This document shows, piece after piece, positions 23,011 through 36,661 of a stretch of 64,000 nt of DNA. The translations under genes were made by a program, and so were the position numbers. The first letter of the stretch is position 1. Each line of letters opens with the position of its first letter. Source of the stretch: Tetrahymena thermophila SB210 (lineage: Eukaryota > Ciliophora > Oligohymenophorea > Hymenostomatida > Tetrahymenidae). The notes beneath the pieces are model-generated. The model was not told where the DNA came from. It did no database searches and saw only the letters and a list, made by a program, of their open reading frames with translations. The DNA lies in contig NW_002476149.1 of the NCBI RefSeq assembly GCF_000189635.1, forward strand, positions 186,001 through 250,000, written 5' to 3'.

Positions 23011-24692
23011 ATGGATAAGTTATTTCACTTTTAAGCAGGAAGTAACAATATTAAAATAAAAGGATAACCAGGGTTGCAATATTACTCTGATGCTGAAGTT
23101 GAGTAAAAGCCTTATGCTAATAAAGAGGTTATAGTTAAAAAAGAGAATCCTGAAGGAGGCGTCTTTAAGCTTGATTTTGGATACGCTACAGACGAAAACT
23201 CAGATAACGAAAATTTTTCTTTAAAAGCTACTTCCAAAATGAATAGTAAATACAAAAAAAAATTTAAATTTTATAAATATTAAATAAATAATTTAGTTTC
23301 TAAATTTATAAATTTAAATTAACTGAAAAAATGTTATTACTTATAGATGGCAAATTGTCAAAGTTTAAGAATTTGTCTACTCAAAAGCATGATGGAGATA
23401 ATGATCTCAATCAAGATGAAGATTTAAACAATGAGTTATCGACCCAATTAACAGAGCCATCCAAATTAAAAATAAAAAAATCCAATTCAATTTTAGAGAA
23501 TGCTAGAAAAGAAGTTGCATCTGTATTATAAAAGAATCATTTAGTAAAATAGCATGATCTAAAGTCTCATATATAGATGCAAGAACGATTGATAGACTCA
23601 GACGCTGAGGCAAAAAATGTAGCAGCAAAAAATGAAATAATTGACAGTTTAAAGAACCACCGTTACAGACACCTTATCTTCTCAAACTACATAGCAGAGT
23701 CAAGTTTTAAAAAGCATTTAACTCTAGTTTATAGAGGACTCGTTTACTCTACCAGATGTCTTAAAGGACCATCAGAAAAATACATAGAATCAAAAAAAGT
23801 GAATATGAAAAGGCCATAATGTAAAACTAAATAAAAAGAATTAATCAAACAATTAACTAATTTATTTGTTATTAAAAAAAAGACTCAAAAGGAAAAACTC
23901 TTTTATTGGATTTAGACGAAACCTTAATCCATACTTGCTCACTCAAAGAGAATCCAGACCAGATATTGAAATTCAAAAACGAAATAGGTGAAACCTAAAA
24001 TGTAATTTCATAAATTTTATTCTTTTTAAAATATGAAGCAAATAGTATTAAGATTCAAAGCGTATTTTATTAGTATGTATGTAGAAAAATAATTAATTTG
24101 CTTGAAAAATATGATAAAAAAATATCAATTTCCACAAATTTATTTCAATAAATAGCAAAAAAGTAACATTATAATCATCGCCTTATATTATTTAAATTTT
24201 TATAAAATCAAATAATTATCATATATTTTTATTTAATAGATAGGACTCAGGATTAGACCTTTCTGCTATGAATTCCTTTAAAAAATGACCTAATTCTGGG
24301 ACATATTTATTTTCACAGCAAGCAGTTCCACTTATGCAGAAGCAATCATAAACTTTATAGACCCTACAAGAAAATACATCAGTGGAATACTAAATAGATC
24401 AAACTGTATGGAAACTAAAAACGGATTTTTTATTAAGGATTTAAGGATAGTTTCAGGATCTGATTTGAGGTATACTATTCTTGTAGATAACTTGTCACAC
24501 AGCTTCGGATTTTAAATAGATAATGGTGTACCCATTCTTGAATGGCATAACGATAAAAAAGACACTGAATTAAAATATTTAATGAACTATTTGATTCAAG
24601 CAGCACAGAGTAATGATGTAAGAGAATTCAATAGAAAGAATTTAAAGCTTAGTGAACTAGTATGTCTTTAGCCAGAAGAGTTAGGAATATGA
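23011..24692 (+). CDS. FCP1/NIF-type (SCP/Dullard-like) HAD phosphatase
   Basis: Four exons (23011-23245, 23347-23820, 23883-23987, 24244-24692) join, each junction in phase 1, to 420 residues. The C-terminal half is the NIF domain. It has the DxDxT/V core as DLDETL at 246-251, where Asp246 is the phosphate acceptor and Asp248 the acid/base. It continues with LRIRPFCYEFL, then WDIFIFTASSSTYAEAI (motif II Thr in TAS), and later ILVDNLSHSFGFQIDNGVPI, which carries the motif III aspartate and typical NIF ending. These enzymes remove phosphate from Ser residues of the RNA polymerase II CTD or from other proteins such as lipin. The N-terminal 240 residues are acidic and poorly conserved. There is no BRCT domain, so it is SCP/Dullard-like rather than true FCP1. 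No membrane segment is clear. Substrate is unknown. Confidence 0.9.
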
Positions 24693-27600
24693 TTAGTAAT
24701 AAAACTGAAAATTTAAAAATAATCTGTAATAATAATAATCCTACTTTAATAATTATTATAAATTATTAATTAACAAGGAATCTTAAATCTAAAAAAATTA
24801 TACAATAAATAAATAATAAAAGTTATTTGCTATTGCATCTTCCCAGTTATCAATTAATAGATGTAATAGTAAAAATTTTGAGTAATTATAATTTAAAAAA
24901 TTATGAAATAAATAATTAGCAAATTAATAAACAAACAAATAAACAAACAAATAAATAAATCACAACTTATTTTAATCAAATTTTTAAAATTTACATTTGA
25001 AAATTTTATGCATTTATAATTTATACTCCAGAATTTAGTATTTGTGCATATTAATTATTACAATAAAGTTAATTAATTAAATTCATTTTATTAATTTAAT
25101 TTTAAACAGATAATTTTTATGTCTTTTTTAAGTCGAATTTTATTTATTTTCTCATTTTAACTTTTTAAAAATATTAAAATTTATGTTTTTTTTGCTAAAT
25201 AATATTAATTAATGAGTGAAATACTTTGTAATCAAACTCACAAAATAAATGGTTCATTTTTTTTAAAACTTAATTTTGTAATTATTATGTTTTTTCTTAT
25301 TTTTCTTATAAGCGTAGATAAATATTTTTAAAAATCTAAGTGAAAACTTTTTGAAAATAATACATTAGCTTATAAGCCTTGGGTGAATAAGTGATGATTA
25401 AAACACCAAATAATGAGCAATTATTTTTAAATTTTAGATTGGAATACTAATTTAAATCTGATATTAAAAAATTAGCTCATTATTTAATGCTGTTTTAATA
25501 ATTGTAAATTATTGAAATTCCATATATTTTTATAAAATTATATTGTTGAAATTTATTTCTCTTGTTAATTCAAAAAAACTTCTAAAGAGTTTAAATTTTG
25601 CAATAATATTGCTAATCGCTATCAAAAATATTTAAAAAATATGAGATGATAATATAAAAAAATAAATAGCATTTATTTGGGATTTATTAAATATTCTATG
25701 CAAAAATTTTACTGTAATTAAATCTGAAAGTAATGCAAAAAACTATTCAAAACTTACAAAATTTTTAATTTATTTAATTAATTCATTATTTGATGTAAGA
25801 AATACCAAAGAGCTTCAAATTGTGTTGGCAGTAGCTTCTATACATTATAAATTAGAAGAATTTTTTTTAATTTAGTTAAATATTGTTGTTTATTTTGTAA
25901 AAAATAGTATTTATATCTAAATCATATTAAAAATATACATACTTTCTAATTGAGCTTTTTCTTTGCGAACTAACAAAATTTATTTTAATCATAGAAAAAC
26001 TCTAAGATATTTTAAATTTAGATATATTTTTTATAAATTGAAAAATTTGTAGAAACATAATTTCTTTTAAACGAAACATCATAAATGGATAGATAATTGA
26101 GTAGATAAATTGACAAATAGATTCATAAACATATAGTTAGATAATTTATTTATAAAAAAACAAATTTGGATTAAAATGTATTGTTAAAATTGTTTACGTT
26201 TTAAAGAAATTCTGTTGATATTGAGTTACAAAATACTAACTCTAATTGAATTATCAAAAATTAATTTTATACATTTGAAATAAATTTAAGCCATTAAAAT
26301 TCATAAGTAATAATATTAATTAGATTTTATGACAATTGATATTTGGTTCTTTCATTAAGGATGATTATTTTATACCTCAGTCTTTAATTAAAATTTATTT
26401 TCTTTTATATCTTAACTTTAGCAAGTAAACTACAATTCTTTGCCATTTAAACACATAATATATAATATATTTTATAATTCTACTTTTATAATTTATAATG
26501 TATTATTTTTTTCTTCTTTTTTTGCTCCAACTTACCTATTGATGTTAGAATTTTACTAATATAATCTACAATTTTACAGTAAAACTAAGTAAACTTTTTT
26601 TATTCAAACATTATCAAAATACAAATTAAAAACAAAGTAATTTTTTAAAGCCTTAAAATTTTTTTAATATGTAAACAATGAGAAAATCAAAAGCAATATT
26701 TTATTTGTTAAATTTATAAATTCATTAAGGCTAAATTTTTATTTAGTGATATTTTAACTCACTCATTTCTTTAAATTTACACTATTTGATCCCCCTTTTT
26801 ACTTCTGGTAAAAAATAATCTTCTAAAAAACTAAAATCGAGTGATATTAAAACACTTATTTCATCTTAAAATGAAAAAAAAAAGAATTGAAAAAAGTAAA
26901 GAAGATATGGTTTAAATTCCTTTATAATTTTCTTTCATTTTCTTTATTTAGTTTTTGGTGTTTTTGTTTGTGGTCAAGAATAAATTTAATGTATGTCAGA
27001 AAAGCGAATATTTTAGTAAATAAATAAAATAATGCAAAAAAATACTATCAGATGATTTAGATTAATTTGAAATTGAGAATTTCATAAAAACACTAATTTT
27101 GTTTGATAAAAGCAAATTAAATTAAAAAATAAATAAATAAATGATCTATTTATCTTATTGCGATTAATTTTATGGTTTTTCTAATGAAATTAGATTTGCT
27201 AAAATATAAAAAATTCAGCTCTTATAATTTTCTAAAATGTTTATTTATTGTTATATGAGTGAGTAAATAAATTTGATTTATACAATAAATAAATACATTT
27301 ATGTTTATTTGAAATGGTTGTAATAAATTTGATACTCTGTAATTGTTTGTTGATAAAATGTATATATATAATTTATTTTATTTTCTGTTAATAGGATTTT
27401 GTTTTATATAAGTAAGGTTGTTTTTGCTAAGAAGAATCTAAGGTTTATCGTGCTACCAAGGAGATTAATTTATTGGTTGATTGCTTGCTTATATTATTTA
27501 CAATTTTTTTGAAATTTAGAGTCAAAATCCTTTGAGTTTGTATATATTAATGATGTTATGTCTATGGTTTTTTTATAAATATTGTTAATAATTTTATTTA

Positions 27601-27709
27601 TTTGTTTATTTGTTAAGGTTTGAGGATATTAATATTTTTTTTAAAAATGTCTTCTGTAAACTGATACTTTATAATTACAGTGTTGTATTTTATGGAACAA
27701 GACAGCCTT
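24693..27709. other. 3-kb AT-rich spacer
   Basis: It includes an AAAC/AAAT simple repeat at about 24920-24960. No supported gene is present. A short coding-like patch near 27400-27500 contains KVYRATKE, faintly like a kinase glycine-loop region, but stops interrupt every way of extending it. Confidence 0.45.
24917..24961. repeat. AAAC/AAAT simple-sequence repeat
   Basis: Tandem four-base units alternate between AAAC and AAAT over about 40 bases. It lies in the spacer downstream of the phosphatase gene. Confidence 0.7.
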
Positions 27710-28543
27710 TCAATTTTAAATACTTTCAAAAGTTTTTATGTGGTTTATAGACTCTTAATACTTACTTAAGCAAGGAATTACTTTTACTAGCAATTGTTCT
27801 TTAAATGTTTTGGCAAGCTTTGAGCTGTTTTCTTAGATTTCTTTTGACTATTAACCAATCATGGCTGTCAAAGCAGAGTTTTCATCACTGAGAGTACTTG
27901 ATGTAGCTATTTCTTCACACATTTCTCCTCCCTTACACTTAGCTTTTGTATCAACCTTAGAATTTTGAAGGAAATCACGAGCAATATTAAGTTTTCTTAA
28001 TGATAAATGGATTAGTTAAACAAATTACTCTTCACCCCAAAAGTTTTAAATTATTTTAATAAGTTCTCTAGCTTATTTAACTTACTCTGATAATACCTAT
28101 GAGTTATCTTCATCTGAGCTGTCTTCTTTGCCACGTAATATATTAAGAAGTTCAGCAGAGGCTTGAGGGATTTATGCAAGCTTCATACATGAGCTTATGC
28201 AGTCTTAGAAAAGTTTAACACGTTTTTATATTTCTTAATTAATTTTATCACCCAGCAATTTATGCATCTATGCAAGTATGCCTTTATTTTCATCATCCTC
28301 TGATTATGAATTTTTATCAGCACTAGTGATTTTTTACTAGGTTTCCTTTAATTTGTTAAATATTGATTATGTTCTATTTGGTCCTATTACCACTTTGACT
28401 CCTTCAAAATAGTTATCATAAATAGGATTACCAAATGTCATATTGACTACACTCATCACAGAGAGGCAGCACAAAAGTCTTTCATTATTAGAATTTTGTT
28501 AAGAATGCATTTAGTCCTGCTTTCGCTTTTACAACAGACTCAT
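27710..28543 (-). CDS. Hypothetical protein, mostly helical, unknown family
   Basis: Intronless frame of 277 residues, open from ATG 28543 to TGA, clearly less AT-rich than its flanks and full of in-frame TAA/TAG glutamines. The start chosen is the upstream ATG (MSLLQKRKQDQ); a second in-frame ATG lies eleven residues later. The protein is soluble, Gln- and Ser-rich and helical, with scattered cysteines (RLLCCLSV, DCISSCMKL, AKCKGGEMCEE) that do not form a recognised zinc site. An acidic patch (EDSSDEDNS) sits in the middle. No signal peptide or membrane segment is visible. I do not recognise a family. Base composition and length make a real gene likely. Confidence 0.7.
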
Positions 28544-30295
28544 TTATTTTGTATTTTTTGTTTTGTTTTGTATGAATTTTAGTTAGTTAGTTAGTATGTT
28601 AACTTTTTGTTTGATTATATAGATTCTATAAGATTAAATTATTGTTTAGATATATTATTTATTATTGTGATTTTCAATAATTGTTTATACTAGATAATTT
28701 ATAAGTAGGCTTTAATTGGTTTAGCTATTAACTTTCTTTACTATATTTTTTGTTTTTAATAATTTTTCTGTTTTTTAATTTTTACAGATTTTCTTTGTAT
28801 TACTATGTGTTACGAGCTGCTTGCTTCTTTTCTTATTTCTTTCTTTGTTTCTTTTTTTGTTTGATTGATTTTTAATTTTTGCCTAAACTTTATTATCAAT
28901 TCCCCTAATAATTATCTTTTTTTTTTTTTTTTTTGTTTTTAATTCAATTGACTCTTTAGAATGAATTGATTATTACGCCACAATTAATGAATCTTTTTAA
29001 TTATTCGAGGAGAGGTGTTTTTCAAATCAAACAATGAAAAAAATAGAGGAATGACAATTATTATGCTTAATTGAAATTCGCTCTTAATTTTTAATTTAGA
29101 ATGAAAAATTTATTCGTTTTTAAGTTTTTGTTAAACTCAATTTGAATTTAATCTAAATGAAATTAATTGGTATAAAGTCAACTCAAAAAGTTTAAAATAG
29201 ATAAAAATTATTATTATTTCACAGTTAATTTTGGAAAATTAAATTACGTGTTTTGATAAGATTATTCTATGAATTCTATTTTAATTAATTTTTTATCTTT
29301 TAATTACGATGATTTAAAATTTTTACAATTTTTAATATAAACAAAAAACATGTTAAGACATTAACATTAATCAAGAACTTATTAGTTATTAAAATATAAA
29401 ACAATATTTATTTTTACTTAGCATTCATGATAAAAATTTGAGTTTTTCTAACAAATATGAGTTTTAACAGTATTTCATTTCTTCCTCTAAGAAAAAATGA
29501 CTCAAATAATTTTATAGGCTAAGTAAAATTATAAAAGCTGTTTAACAAGCATTAAGTAGAGTAATATTAAATATGAAAGAAAAGAAAAAAATTAGTTTAA
29601 AAATAGGAACAACAGGTTCTTCTAAAATAAAAACGATTAAAGATCTTTTATAAAATTTTATAAAGACAAAAAATATTCGGATTTTGACATACTTAACAAA
29701 GCTTAATTTAGAATTTTATTTTATGCGTTATAAATATTAGTAATTATCTTTTATAAAAACAAAAAATATAGATATAAAAAAATATATCCACATGTTTATT
29801 TTATAATTTAAGATAATAGTAATTAAAAAAATTTTAGATGGATTTACATTTATTTTTTCTTTGTATTGAAAAAAAAAATTGTTTTTGGAAATAATAAAAA
29901 CGGAAAAAGTGGTATTAATATAAGATTATATTGGTTCGGTAAATTATTAATAATTAATTTTCCTTTTGAATTCACTTAAGATAAAAATAAATAATAATCA
30001 ATATAAAATATTATATTTATTTGATATAAAAAAAAAAAATTATGAAATATCAAAGCACGAACATCATTTTTATAATTTGAGTATTTCCTTAAATTTTAGC
30101 ATACTTTTTTGCAGGTATATTTCTTAATCTTTTCAAATAATGAAAAAATAATATAATTATCTTAGAATTTATTAAATTCCTTTAAAATTATGTTGGAACC
30201 CTTTTTGAATTCAATCGAATTTAATTAATTTATTGCTTAAATCTTTCTGGAAAAAAAAATATAAATTTAGTAATTTCATTTAGAAACAAATAAAA
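28544..30295. other. AT-rich spacer with a long T run
   Basis: This divergent spacer separates the genes at 27710 and 30296. It has an 18-base T run at 28917-28934. A 175-codon ATG-TGA frame at 29497-30024 is made of A-rich codons (Lys, Asn, Ile, Phe) and is probably chance. Confidence 0.45.
28917..28934. repeat. Poly-T run of 18
   Basis: An uninterrupted T18 stretch in the spacer upstream of the gene at 27710-28543. It is among the longest homopolymers in the window. Confidence 0.8.
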
Positions 30296-31018
30296 ATGAA
30301 CAATTTAGAGAGCATTTAATAGCTTTTAGAATAGTATATTTAAGGAAAATAATAATCTAGAGTTTAAATTAATAAGCTAAAATAGGTACTTTATGTGAAT
30401 CCTTTATTAATTTATGGAAATGAAGATAAATGGAAGGAAAACTAATTTAAATTAAAGCACTTGACTTCATATAATTAGGGATTAAATATTTTTAAAAATA
30501 CAGCAGCTTATTTCGCAGCAATTCATCTTTTTGGTCTTATTAATATTAAAATATCTAAATAATACTCTTTGAGACAAGCATGGGCTATGAACTTCTGTCG
30601 CAAAACATTTATGCTTCCTGGTTTAGCTTATTTATTCTATACAAATTTCGTTTTAGATAATCAATAATTATTTGAATAAGAAATATAAAAATTGAAATAA
30701 TTACCTAAGGATTAAGAGTATCTTTACTCTGAGCATTATGTAAAAGAAAAGTATTTTAGAAATATTAGCAAAAAGCTTGATAACTTATGCAAAGACTCCT
30801 ACAGATTTGCAAATACCTAAAAATAGTAGGAGGAAATCTAGTATTAAAATAATAATAATAATTCTGAAGCAAGTTCACCCTAATAATCCAACAAAAAGTA
30901 AAATTAAATATAAATAGCCAAAACTCAATAAAAGAACAAAGAACTAAGTACAGATGATTACTATTTTGAAATCAATGAAGTAATTGAAGAGTTAGAAGAA
31001 GAAAACTTTTTTGATTGA
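30296..31018 (+). CDS. Hypothetical two-span membrane protein, possibly mitochondrial
   Basis: Intronless frame of 240 residues ending at TGA. The N-terminus is Gln-rich with basic residues. Two hydrophobic segments at about 69-84 (TAAYFAAIHLFGLINI) and 103-120 (KTFMLPGLAYLFYTNFVL) are separated by a basic turn, so the protein is probably a hairpin in a membrane. The C-terminal third is charged with a Gln/Asn run and ends in an acidic tail (EELEEENFFD). The layout resembles the lineage-specific subunits of ciliate respiratory complexes and ATP synthase, which often have one or two spans and charged tails, but no motif confirms this. Base composition differs clearly from the flanks, supporting a real gene. 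Confidence 0.65.
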
Positions 31019-34000
31019 AAAATAAAAAATAATAAAAACAAACATTTTTAATTAAGTAATTAATTTTATTATTTTATAAAATAAATAATTGTTTTATTAA
31101 AAAAAAGAAGTTTATTTATTTATTTTTTATGTAATAAAAATATAATAAAATTTTGATTCTAAAGAATCAAAAACAAATACATTCTTAAAAACATTCTAGT
31201 ATTTATCTTCTTATTATTTTACTTATCATATTACAACTATCTTAATGATGGTAAAACCACTAATTTTAGATTACATTTATTCTCTTTATTTTTTTACTCT
31301 CAATTCAAATTTATTTTAACCAATTAATTAATTATAAAAAAATATTAAATTTCATCAATTTATAAATTTATTGGTGGCTATAATTAATTAATTTTAATAT
31401 AACGAACACTAAATATCTAAATACCTTACAAACTTAAAAATGAATGAATACATCTAATTTAATAAAAAATTAAGTAACTTAGAATAAAAATTTTACCTAA
31501 AATATAAAAAATGCTTGAATAAATTTACATGATAGCATTTCTAAATATTAAAAATACACACAAATAGTATAGGATAGTATGCTTATGTAAGTGAATAAAT
31601 ATTAGGTTTCAATAACATTTGATTGTTTAAAGATCAAATATAATATATATAAAAGTAAATTAATAAACTAAAATAATAAATGCTTTTCTTATTACTAAAA
31701 AAATTAATATTCTTAAAACAAAAATTATAATATGTTAAAAAATTAACTAATTAATACAAAGTTTTTTTAAATTTTGATAGGGATTTTATTTCAAAATATT
31801 TTAGTAAAATAAATAGGTGGATTTATTATTTTATTTTTTATGAATGTCTATTTATTTTTTATTATTCAACAAAAAATAAAATAAACATGGAAAAATTGTT
31901 TTTTTGTTAAATATTGATTAGAAAAAATAACCTTTATAATTAATTTAATTGTTATATTTGAAGAATTAACTTTAATAGATAGCTGTTTTTTTATATTATT
32001 GAAACAATTCGTTATGTTACAATAACTTATAATTCTAACTTTAGGTTTATTGAAAAATTTTTAGATTATAAAATAAACTACAATTTATTAGTTAAATCTT
32101 ATTTTAAGAATTGGAAATATTAGTTTATTATCAAAGAAAGAAAGTTTATAAAATCCTATTAAAATTAATAATTCTTTTGAAAGTATTTGATAAATTTTGA
32201 ACTAATAATTTTGATTTTATTGCTTGAAAGTACTTTGCTACTTATTTATTAAAATAGATTTATATTTTGTTTGTCTCAATATCAATTTCTAAAAACCCAT
32301 ACATCTTTTTAATTTTAAGATAAATGGGAAATATAAAAAAATATATTGTAAGTTAGAGGAGTAATATAAATTTTTAGTAATTTGTAGAGCAAATAATTTT
32401 TAGTTAGAAATGCATTTAGATTTACAAATTTTACTTTACTTTATATAGACTTATTTGTGTAATATTTTACTAAATAGATAGAATAGTAGAAATTAGTGAG
32501 TACAAACCGCTTGATTTTATTTTCTTTTTTTATTTTATTTTGAGGTTAAAATTTGTTTATCTATATAAATCAAATATAATATAAATAAGCTAGGTAAATA
32601 TTTGCATGCATGTAATAGCTAAAAATTGTGATAAATTGCTTTTATTATTTTTGAAATCAAGAGAATACTCAAAACAAGATTTTAAGTTTTCATTATTTAA
32701 TAAAAGTAAAATATTCTTTGAATAAAAATATTAGTAATAAAATAATCCTAATACCATTTTTAAAAAAGCTTGGTTTATTGTACAATTTTTTTGAGAAGTA
32801 TTTATGGATCAAACGCAATTTAATTTTGATTTCACAAAAATTAAAAAAAAATACTTCTATGGTATTATCCTCTCACATTTATCATATAAATTTGAGAGCA
32901 GAAGAAAGATTTTATTTGCTATTTTCGATTGCAATGATTCTTAAAATACTTTTTATTTTTGTAAAATTTCATCTAATAAAATTAATAGTATTTGCAACAT
33001 CACATTTTTACTAAAAAAAGACTAATTCCTAAATATTTTGGTGTTTATTATAGGAATTAAGTATTAAAATAAAAATAATTGTGTAATTCAAGCTAATTAT
33101 GTTAGGATATTCACCATGATACATTTTTTAGTTTTTGAGATTTATAAATTTTTTAGGCAAGCATTTGATAATTAAACTAGTCTAATAATTACATTAATAT
33201 AGTTACCTAGAAATATAGGGAAGAGAGGTAAAAAGAAAAAAGATACTTTTTTAGTATAATAAGATCTTTTGTCTTAGGTAGAGTTTATGTGATTAGTAAA
33301 TTTAATTTTTGTAATAAGTAAGGGGGAAAAAAATAGGAGCTTTTTAATAAAAAATAATTTATATTACAGTGTGATATAGATCTATGCAAATTAACTAACT
33401 TCCTTTTCAACTCAGGAAGATCTAATATTTTTGATGTAACTAATTGTGAACAGATTAAAAATCACCTATAAAAGATAATTACTTGTATAAGACACAACAT
33501 GATTTAACTAAGTCATTTTTTTTTATTAAAATTTATTAGGAAGTTTACTTATAATCAGATCTTAAAAATAAAATGAAAATATTTATAACTTGATTATCTA
33601 ATCTAAATTATTCTTTTTAAAATATTTTGAGATAATATTTTAGTAAATAACTTAACAATTTATTTATTTGTTTATTTATTTATTTGTTTGTTATTTTTTT
33701 TTTAGAAGATAAGATTTTATAAAAGAGTCCTTTTTTCTTATATTTGCTTTTTGTTTAATTATATTATAATTAACACTAGAAAAAATATAATTCAAATCGT
33801 TTTGGCATCATATAATCAAGCAATTCTGTGCTAAATAATTTCTAAAGATATTAATAGTTTCTCCAAATCAAAAAAAATAACTCTAGTTAATATTTTTATT
33901 TTTTTTTCTGTGATTTTTAAAAAATAAAATTTAATACATGCTCTCTTTAATATGCGATTAAATGTTTGGTATTTTATAATGAAAATAAATTAATGATTGT

Positions 34001-36661
34001 TTCCTGAAGCTTTATAACTATCCATACCATTCTTTTACGTCTGTTATTGTAACTTAAAAACTCAACTTTTCAGAAGAAAATTCAATAATTAATTAAAGTG
34101 TATATATAACTAACTACATGCATTACATCTGAATTTCCTTATTCTTTTTACAAAGCTAGATGTTTGAAAAGTTTATTAGACATAATATTTTTTTTCTTAT
34201 CTATTCTGTCAAGAGTGTTTTAATTTCCAATAAAATGATATGATAATTTGACATTCGATGTCAATAAATACATTTAGAAAAATAAAATTTAAATTGTGAG
34301 TTAACCATAAGCAAATCTAGTAAGGTAAATTTGTAGTAGAGTAATTATTAGGTTATCAAATTAGGTTGAAAATCGTTTATATTATACTGATGGTTTTATT
34401 TGATAGGGAATGATAATAAATATTTCTAAAAGATAAGCCAGCGCTTAAAAAAAAATTAAATCGGTTCATGCAATGCAAAGCCAATACTGTTAAAATCAAA
34501 GGTATCATAACCTGAATAAGCGATATTATGGTAATCTGATGATATTTAATTAAAGTTACAATTATTTTCTTGATAGGTGTAATTAAAATAAAATGCTAAA
34601 GTGAAAGATGTTTGAATATTAAACTATGAAAGAATGTTTTCTTTGAAAGTCTAAGTGTATTTTCATAATCTTTTACACACTCTATAAATAATTTAAGTAT
34701 CATGATTTGTTAATAAAAGAGGAAAGAATATAAATAAGCGAAAGTGAAGTAAATTAATACTTTTGTTTTTAGATTTTAAGTGCTTAATAAATTTTAATTT
34801 TCCTAAATAAGCAAGCAGCACATAATTAGTAAATTAAAATTTTGAAAAATATTCATCAATTAATAAGAATAAATTTTAGCTGAGATGCTTATCTTGCTTT
34901 ATCGGAAAGATAGATGAGAAAATTGATTTTCAGCATTTCATGTTTTTATTTGGCTTGCTCAAAAAATAGAAGCATTTTTCTCTTATAAAACTAGCTTATT
35001 AAACATTTTTTATTTTATTGTAAATTCTAATTTTCATAGAAATATTTAATAGACTTAAAAAAAATGTTAAAAAAATCTGCATTAAAAAGCAGCCAATATT
35101 TCCGCTTAATTAAATCTTTTTATTATTTTGGGTAGACTCCTTATTTATAACAAGAAAATCAACTACTATAGATTCAATGCTCGAATCAATTAATAATTTT
35201 ATATGTGGCTACTTTTTAATCTGACAAAAATCTAAAAGATTTGTTTACTTTATAACATTCTAATTTTAATATTTGTTCAAATACACTGCTATTTATTTAT
35301 TTCTCACGAAATTATTTAATTTACCTAGTAAAAAAAGCTATCTTTTTAATTTATTAATTTTAATATCTACTTTATTTTATGTTTGTTTAATTATTAGCAT
35401 AATAGGTACCTTTGTAGATAAGCGAAAATACTAGTAAGGTATGCTCTTTCTTCTTAGAATGTTGAGGAAAAATAATTGTATTAAAAAATAAGTCATAATG
35501 CGAAATAAGATTTTTCCGTTTCTTTTTTTAAATATCTAACTCGAATATAAATACTGGCAAAATTTTCGAATTTCTTAAACAGAAAAAGATAAATAAAAAT
35601 AGATGTAAAAATTACGTTTATTTTTCAGAATTATTTAAGTAATATCAACTTATAATCAAATAATTAACAATAAAATCTTTAAAGTCTTCAATATAAATTT
35701 AAAGAATTTGTTTGTTTAAACTTACTTATCATTAGAAATTCTAAGTTTTATTAAAAGCTCATTCAAAGTTTCATCTAATCTACAACAATTATCCTTCTTT
35801 TTTATTTAATTAGAATTCAGGCTATTTTTAAGCAAACTGGAAATTTAATAATTTAAATAAAGTGATCCTTTGTTTGGAAGTTAAGTGAGTTATGATTTTT
35901 CTGCCATTTTCAGATATCAGATAAAATATGGAATCCCTATGAAATTTTTATGGTTGTAAAAATGGAGTAGTAAGAAAGATAGATAATACATATAAAAAAA
36001 ATAGGCTAGTTATTTGAGTAGAAATTGATTAGCCTATTCAATGTGTGAATTAAATTATAAAAAAGAATATTTATAGGGATATTAATTAAATGAATGTGGT
36101 GCTGAGATATTTGACTGAAATATTCCTCCTCTATTTCTAAATTATTGGTATTTTTTTAATGAAAAGTAAATTGAATCTGATATATTAGCTTTAGAAAAAA
36201 TAGCCAGCAAATAACAAACTGTATTTCTTTAGAATACCAACAAATTGCTGATAAATCAATCAATAAATCAATCTCTAGCTAGCTTTCATGCAAATAAATA
36301 GTTCTAATATTTAAAAACATAAGAAACCCATCCACTTTCATAGTAATTCACAAGGATAAAGAAAAAAGAAAAATAATAATAATTAAGGAAGGAGATTAAG
36401 AAAAGGAAAAAATATAAAAGCATAATCATTTAATTTTACTTAAAATATCAGCAATTAAAAAAATTAAAGAAATTTAAATCAAATAACTAATAAAAGTAGT
36501 GCTGCCCTTTTCTAGCTGCAACTATTGAGCATAAGACCTATCAATAAATACTTTCAAAATCTTAAAGCAGCAAAGAAGGACCTCTAATACGCCTAAGCAT
36601 TTAGCTCCTTTTCCCTCAAAAATCAAACCTTTAATTAAAAAAATAGCAACTCCTTCTCAAT
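31019..36661. other. 5.6-kb region without a recognisable gene
   Basis: The longest gene-free stretch here. I found no frame with coding character on either strand. A frame at 32718-33014 lacks an ATG and is made of Ile/Leu/Lys/Phe codons. A TTTA/TTTG simple repeat lies near 33660-33692. The last 150 bases (36510-36661) are less AT-rich and stay open in frame with the RNA-binding protein that follows, without an ATG; they are either its 5' leader or part of an upstream exon. The remainder shows nothing. Confidence 0.45.
33660..33704. repeat. TTTA/TTTG simple repeat followed by T run
   Basis: Four-base units of TTTA and TTTG alternate for about 33 bases and end in a T-rich run. It lies inside the 5.6-kb gene-free stretch. 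Confidence 0.65.

Noticed and set aside
27395-27560. Kinase-like patch with KVYRATKE
   Set aside because: Eight residues resemble a glycine-loop neighbourhood, but no frame extends to catalytic motifs (HRD, DFG) and stops interrupt the surroundings.
29497-30024. 175-codon ATG-to-TGA frame
   Set aside because: Long, but made of Lys/Asn/Ile/Phe/Tyr codons expected from AAAT-rich DNA, with no motif and no composition change at its ends. Kept as spacer; transcription data could reverse this.
32718-33014. 98-codon plus-strand frame, hydrophobic
   Set aside because: Starts at TTG, lacks coding-type composition and lies in the gene-free stretch.
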